64,000 nucleotides of DNA from an uncultured Opitutia bacterium (GTDB lineage: Bacteria > Verrucomicrobiota > Verrucomicrobiia > Opitutales > UBA953), in the NCBI GenBank assembly GCA_903855995.1, contig CAIOAN010000007.1, positions 228,501 through 292,500 on the forward strand, in the 5' to 3' direction. A model generated the notes under the pieces. It saw only the letters and a program-made list of their open reading frames with translations, made no database searches and had not been told where the DNA came from. Each line of letters opens with the position of its first letter. Positions within the stretch are counted from its first letter, which is position 1. The position numbers and the translations under genes are program-made. Shown here one piece after another: positions 62,229-64,000 of the stretch.

Positions 62229-63605
62229 ATGCGAATCAAGGTCAAGCAGGCGCTCGCCGCCGAGCAACCCCTCCAGGGCGTCACGGTTTCCGGCTGGGTG
62301 CGGACACGTCGGGACGCCAAAGATTTCTCCTTCGTGGAGATTAACGATGGTTCGTGTTTCAAGAACCTCCAGGTCGTCGTGGATGTGACGGCGCCGGGGG
62401 CCGAACTCCTCAAGGATGCACTGACCGGATCATCGGTCAGCGTCGACGGCGAGTTGGTGCCTTCGCCGGCTAAGGGGCAGAAATGGGAGCTCAAGGCTTC
62501 GGCCTTCCGCCTGATCGGACGGGCGGATGAGACGTTTCCGCTTCAGAAAAAAGGCCACACGGTCGAGTTTCTCCGGAGTATTCCTCACCTTCGCGCCCGC
62601 ACCAATCGCCTTGGATCCATGATGCGCGTCCGCAGTCGCATGGCCATGGCTGTCCATGCTTTCTTCCAGCAACGCGGCTTTGCCTATGTGCATACGCCGA
62701 TTGTGACCGCGAGCGATTGTGAAGGGGCGGGCGAGTTATTCCGGGTCACGACCCTCGATCCGCTTGCGCCGCCGAGAACGCCGGAAGGGAGGGTCGATTG
62801 GGCGGCTGATTTCTTCGCGAAACAGTCTTATCTGACGGTATCAGGCCAACTCGAAGGCGAGACCTTGGCGTGCGCCCTGGGTGATATCTATACGTTCGGC
62901 CCGACGTTCCGCGCGGAGAATTCCCACACCAGTCGGCATGCCAGCGAATTCTGGATGATCGAGCCCGAGATGGCGTTCTGTGACCTCGAGGGTGACATGC
63001 GTTGCGCCGAGGAACTCGTGAAACACCTTGTAAAAACGGCCTTAGAGCAGTGCGCCGACGAACTCGAGTTCTTCAATGCTTTCGTCGATAAAGGCCTCTT
63101 GGAGCGACTGCGTTTCGTCGCAGAAAGGCCGTTCGCTCGCATCACTTATACCGAGGCGGTGGAGCTCCTGCTCCGTTCCGGTCGCACCTTCGAGTATCCA
63201 GTAGCTTGGGGCGAGAATCTGCAATCGGAGCACGAGCGCTACCTCACGGAGGAGCATTTCAAATGTCCAGTGACCGTTTATAACTATCCGAAAAGTGCGA
63301 AGCCTTTCTACATGCGTCAGAATGATGACGGCAAGACCGTCGCCGCCATGGATTTATTGGTGCCGGGTGTCGGTGAAATCGTCGGTGGCAGCCAGCGAGA
63401 GGAACGCCTCGACCGGCTTGTCGTGGCAATGCAGTCCAACGGCCTCGACTTGGAATCCTACGGATGGTATGTCGACACACGGCGTTTCGGCTCCGTGCCC
63501 CATGCGGGCTTCGGGTTGGGCTTCGAGCGACTCCTGATGTTCGTCACCGGAGAAGGTAATATCCGCGACGTCATTGCGTTTCCGCGCACGCCTGGGCACG
63601 CCTGA
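62229..63605 (+). CDS. asnS: Asparaginyl-tRNA synthetase
   Basis: 458 residues, class II. The N-terminal OB-fold anticodon domain is [20 protein letters not shown]. The catalytic core has [40 protein letters not shown] (motif 2) and [15 protein letters not shown] (motif 3). [15 protein letters not shown] and the 458-residue length fit AsnRS rather than AspRS. It charges the tRNA-Asn encoded at 4779-4853. A Shine-Dalgarno sequence is absent. Confidence 0.93.
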   Translation: MRIKVKQALAAEQPLQGVTVSGWVRTRRDAKDFSFVEINDGSCFKNLQVVVDVTAPGAELLKDALTGSSVSVDGELVPSPAKGQKWELKASAFRLIGRADETFPLQKKGHTVEFLRSIPHLRARTNRLGSMMRVRSRMAMAVHAFFQQRGFAYVHTPIVTASDCEGAGELFRVTTLDPLAPPRTPEGRVDWAADFFAKQSYLTVSGQLEGETLACALGDIYTFGPTFRAENSHTSRHASEFWMIEPEMAFCDLEGDMRCAEELVKHLVKTALEQCADELEFFNAFVDKGLLERLRFVAERPFARITYTEAVELLLRSGRTFEYPVAWGENLQSEHERYLTEEHFKCPVTVYNYPKSAKPFYMRQNDDGKTVAAMDLLVPGVGEIVGGSQREERLDRLVVAMQSNGLDLESYGWYVDTRRFGSVPHAGFGLGFERLLMFVTGEGNIRDVIAFPRTPGHA

Positions 63606-63616
63606 GCCAGCTGGTC

Positions 63617-64000
63617 TTATTTCTGGTGGGTCAGCTCGAGGATTGCCCGGGCGGTCGCGCAGTTGTGCCGGACCATCTGCTGGCTGGGCGCCACGGGTTT
63701 GGCGTCTTTGGTGGCAGCGCTATGTATGGGTATGCTCGTGAAGATGGGCGAGGTGGAGGCGACCATCCCGACGGCATTGCCATACTCATCGATAATCGGA
63801 CCGCCGCTGGAGCCGCGGGCGTAATCCGCCGTTATTTGCATGAAGATTGCTCCGTTTCGCTCGAGCTCGTTCATGTGGAAATAGCGGGTGATGATGCCTT
63901 CGGAGATGCAACCATAGGTATTGGCAGGGTTACTGAAGCAACGGATGGGCGATCCGGCGGGGGCGTCGTCGCGTAGCGGTAGGAAGGCCAGGTCTTTGGC
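63617..64000 (-). CDS. Trypsin-like serine protease, C-terminal part
   Basis: The gene runs off the right window edge, so its start and first half are missing. The visible 127 residues begin AKDLAFLPLRDDAPAGSP, whose Asp is probably the catalytic Asp. The nucleophile is in YARGSSGGPIIDEYGNAVG, the chymotrypsin-fold GxSGGP with Ser. It ends in a helix (NCATARAILELTHQK). No PDZ domain follows, unlike DegP. It may be an envelope protease, but the signal sequence is not in view. It converges with asnS, 11 bases apart. Confidence 0.78.
   Translation of the reverse strand, partial: AKDLAFLPLRDDAPAGSPIRCFSNPANTYGCISEGIITRYFHMNELERNGAIFMQITADYARGSSGGPIIDEYGNAVGMVASTSPIFTSIPIHSAATKDAKPVAPSQQMVRHNCATARAILELTHQK

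Overview
The window comes from a GC-rich Gram-negative bacterium of the Verrucomicrobiota, most likely near Opitutales. The grounds are a giant Verru_Chthon cassette A-type protein, a 900-residue PVC-type dehydrogenase with HEAT repeats and a C-terminal CxxCH haem motif, a PEP-CTERM protein with autotransporter-type repeats, outer-membrane biogenesis genes (bamA, skp, lpxD) and an oleA/oleB pair. Most genes have no Shine-Dalgarno sequence. No CRISPR array, prophage, insertion sequence or rRNA was seen. The longest non-coding stretch is about 275 bases.

Layout: 1-4571 (minus) is a sialic-acid utilisation operon with two permuted NanM-like Kelch mutarotases, an MFS transporter, N-acetylneuraminate lyase and the start of a sialidase. 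4779-6513 (plus) holds tRNA-Asn, a 39-residue very basic peptide, a putative lipoprotein and an OGG1-type glycosylase. 6488-11665 (minus) is an AsmA-like protein with a FecCD permease and its ATPase. 11762-14075 (minus) pairs a MerR-like regulator with a cytoplasmic VWA protein across a repeat-rich, AT-rich spacer. 14213-17185 (minus) holds two ammonium transporters, each behind a strong sigma-54 promoter match. 17290-20300 has a beta-barrel protein, small unknowns, a DUF4236 protein, tRNA-Leu and an HU protein.

20474-25501 (plus) is an extracytoplasmic sugar-oxidation group (soluble PQQ-type dehydrogenase, xylose-isomerase-like protein, PVC haem protein). 25676-28358 (plus) is rplY-pth-rpsF-ssb-rplI. 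28429-33097 holds a secreted EEP nuclease/phosphatase and the PEP-CTERM protein. 33111-42621 (minus) looks like a single run: unknown secreted protein, Verru_Chthon A, then an Fe(III)-type ABC transporter.

42808-49460 (plus) is dnaB-bamA-skp-lpxD-prs. After a divergent secreted peroxiredoxin, 50138-53304 (plus) is fabZ-fabI-oleA-oleB, joining fatty-acid synthesis to the head-to-head condensation step of long-chain olefin synthesis. gyrB-gyrA follow behind a structured leader. The end holds rlmD (minus), an SpoU methyltransferase and a DUF3955 protein (plus), transaldolase (minus), asnS (plus) and a truncated trypsin-like protease (minus).

All functions are read from motifs and family resemblance; no database search was run. 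Start codons were often moved inward from the longest open frame to a signal peptide, an operon overlap or the family's normal N-terminus.
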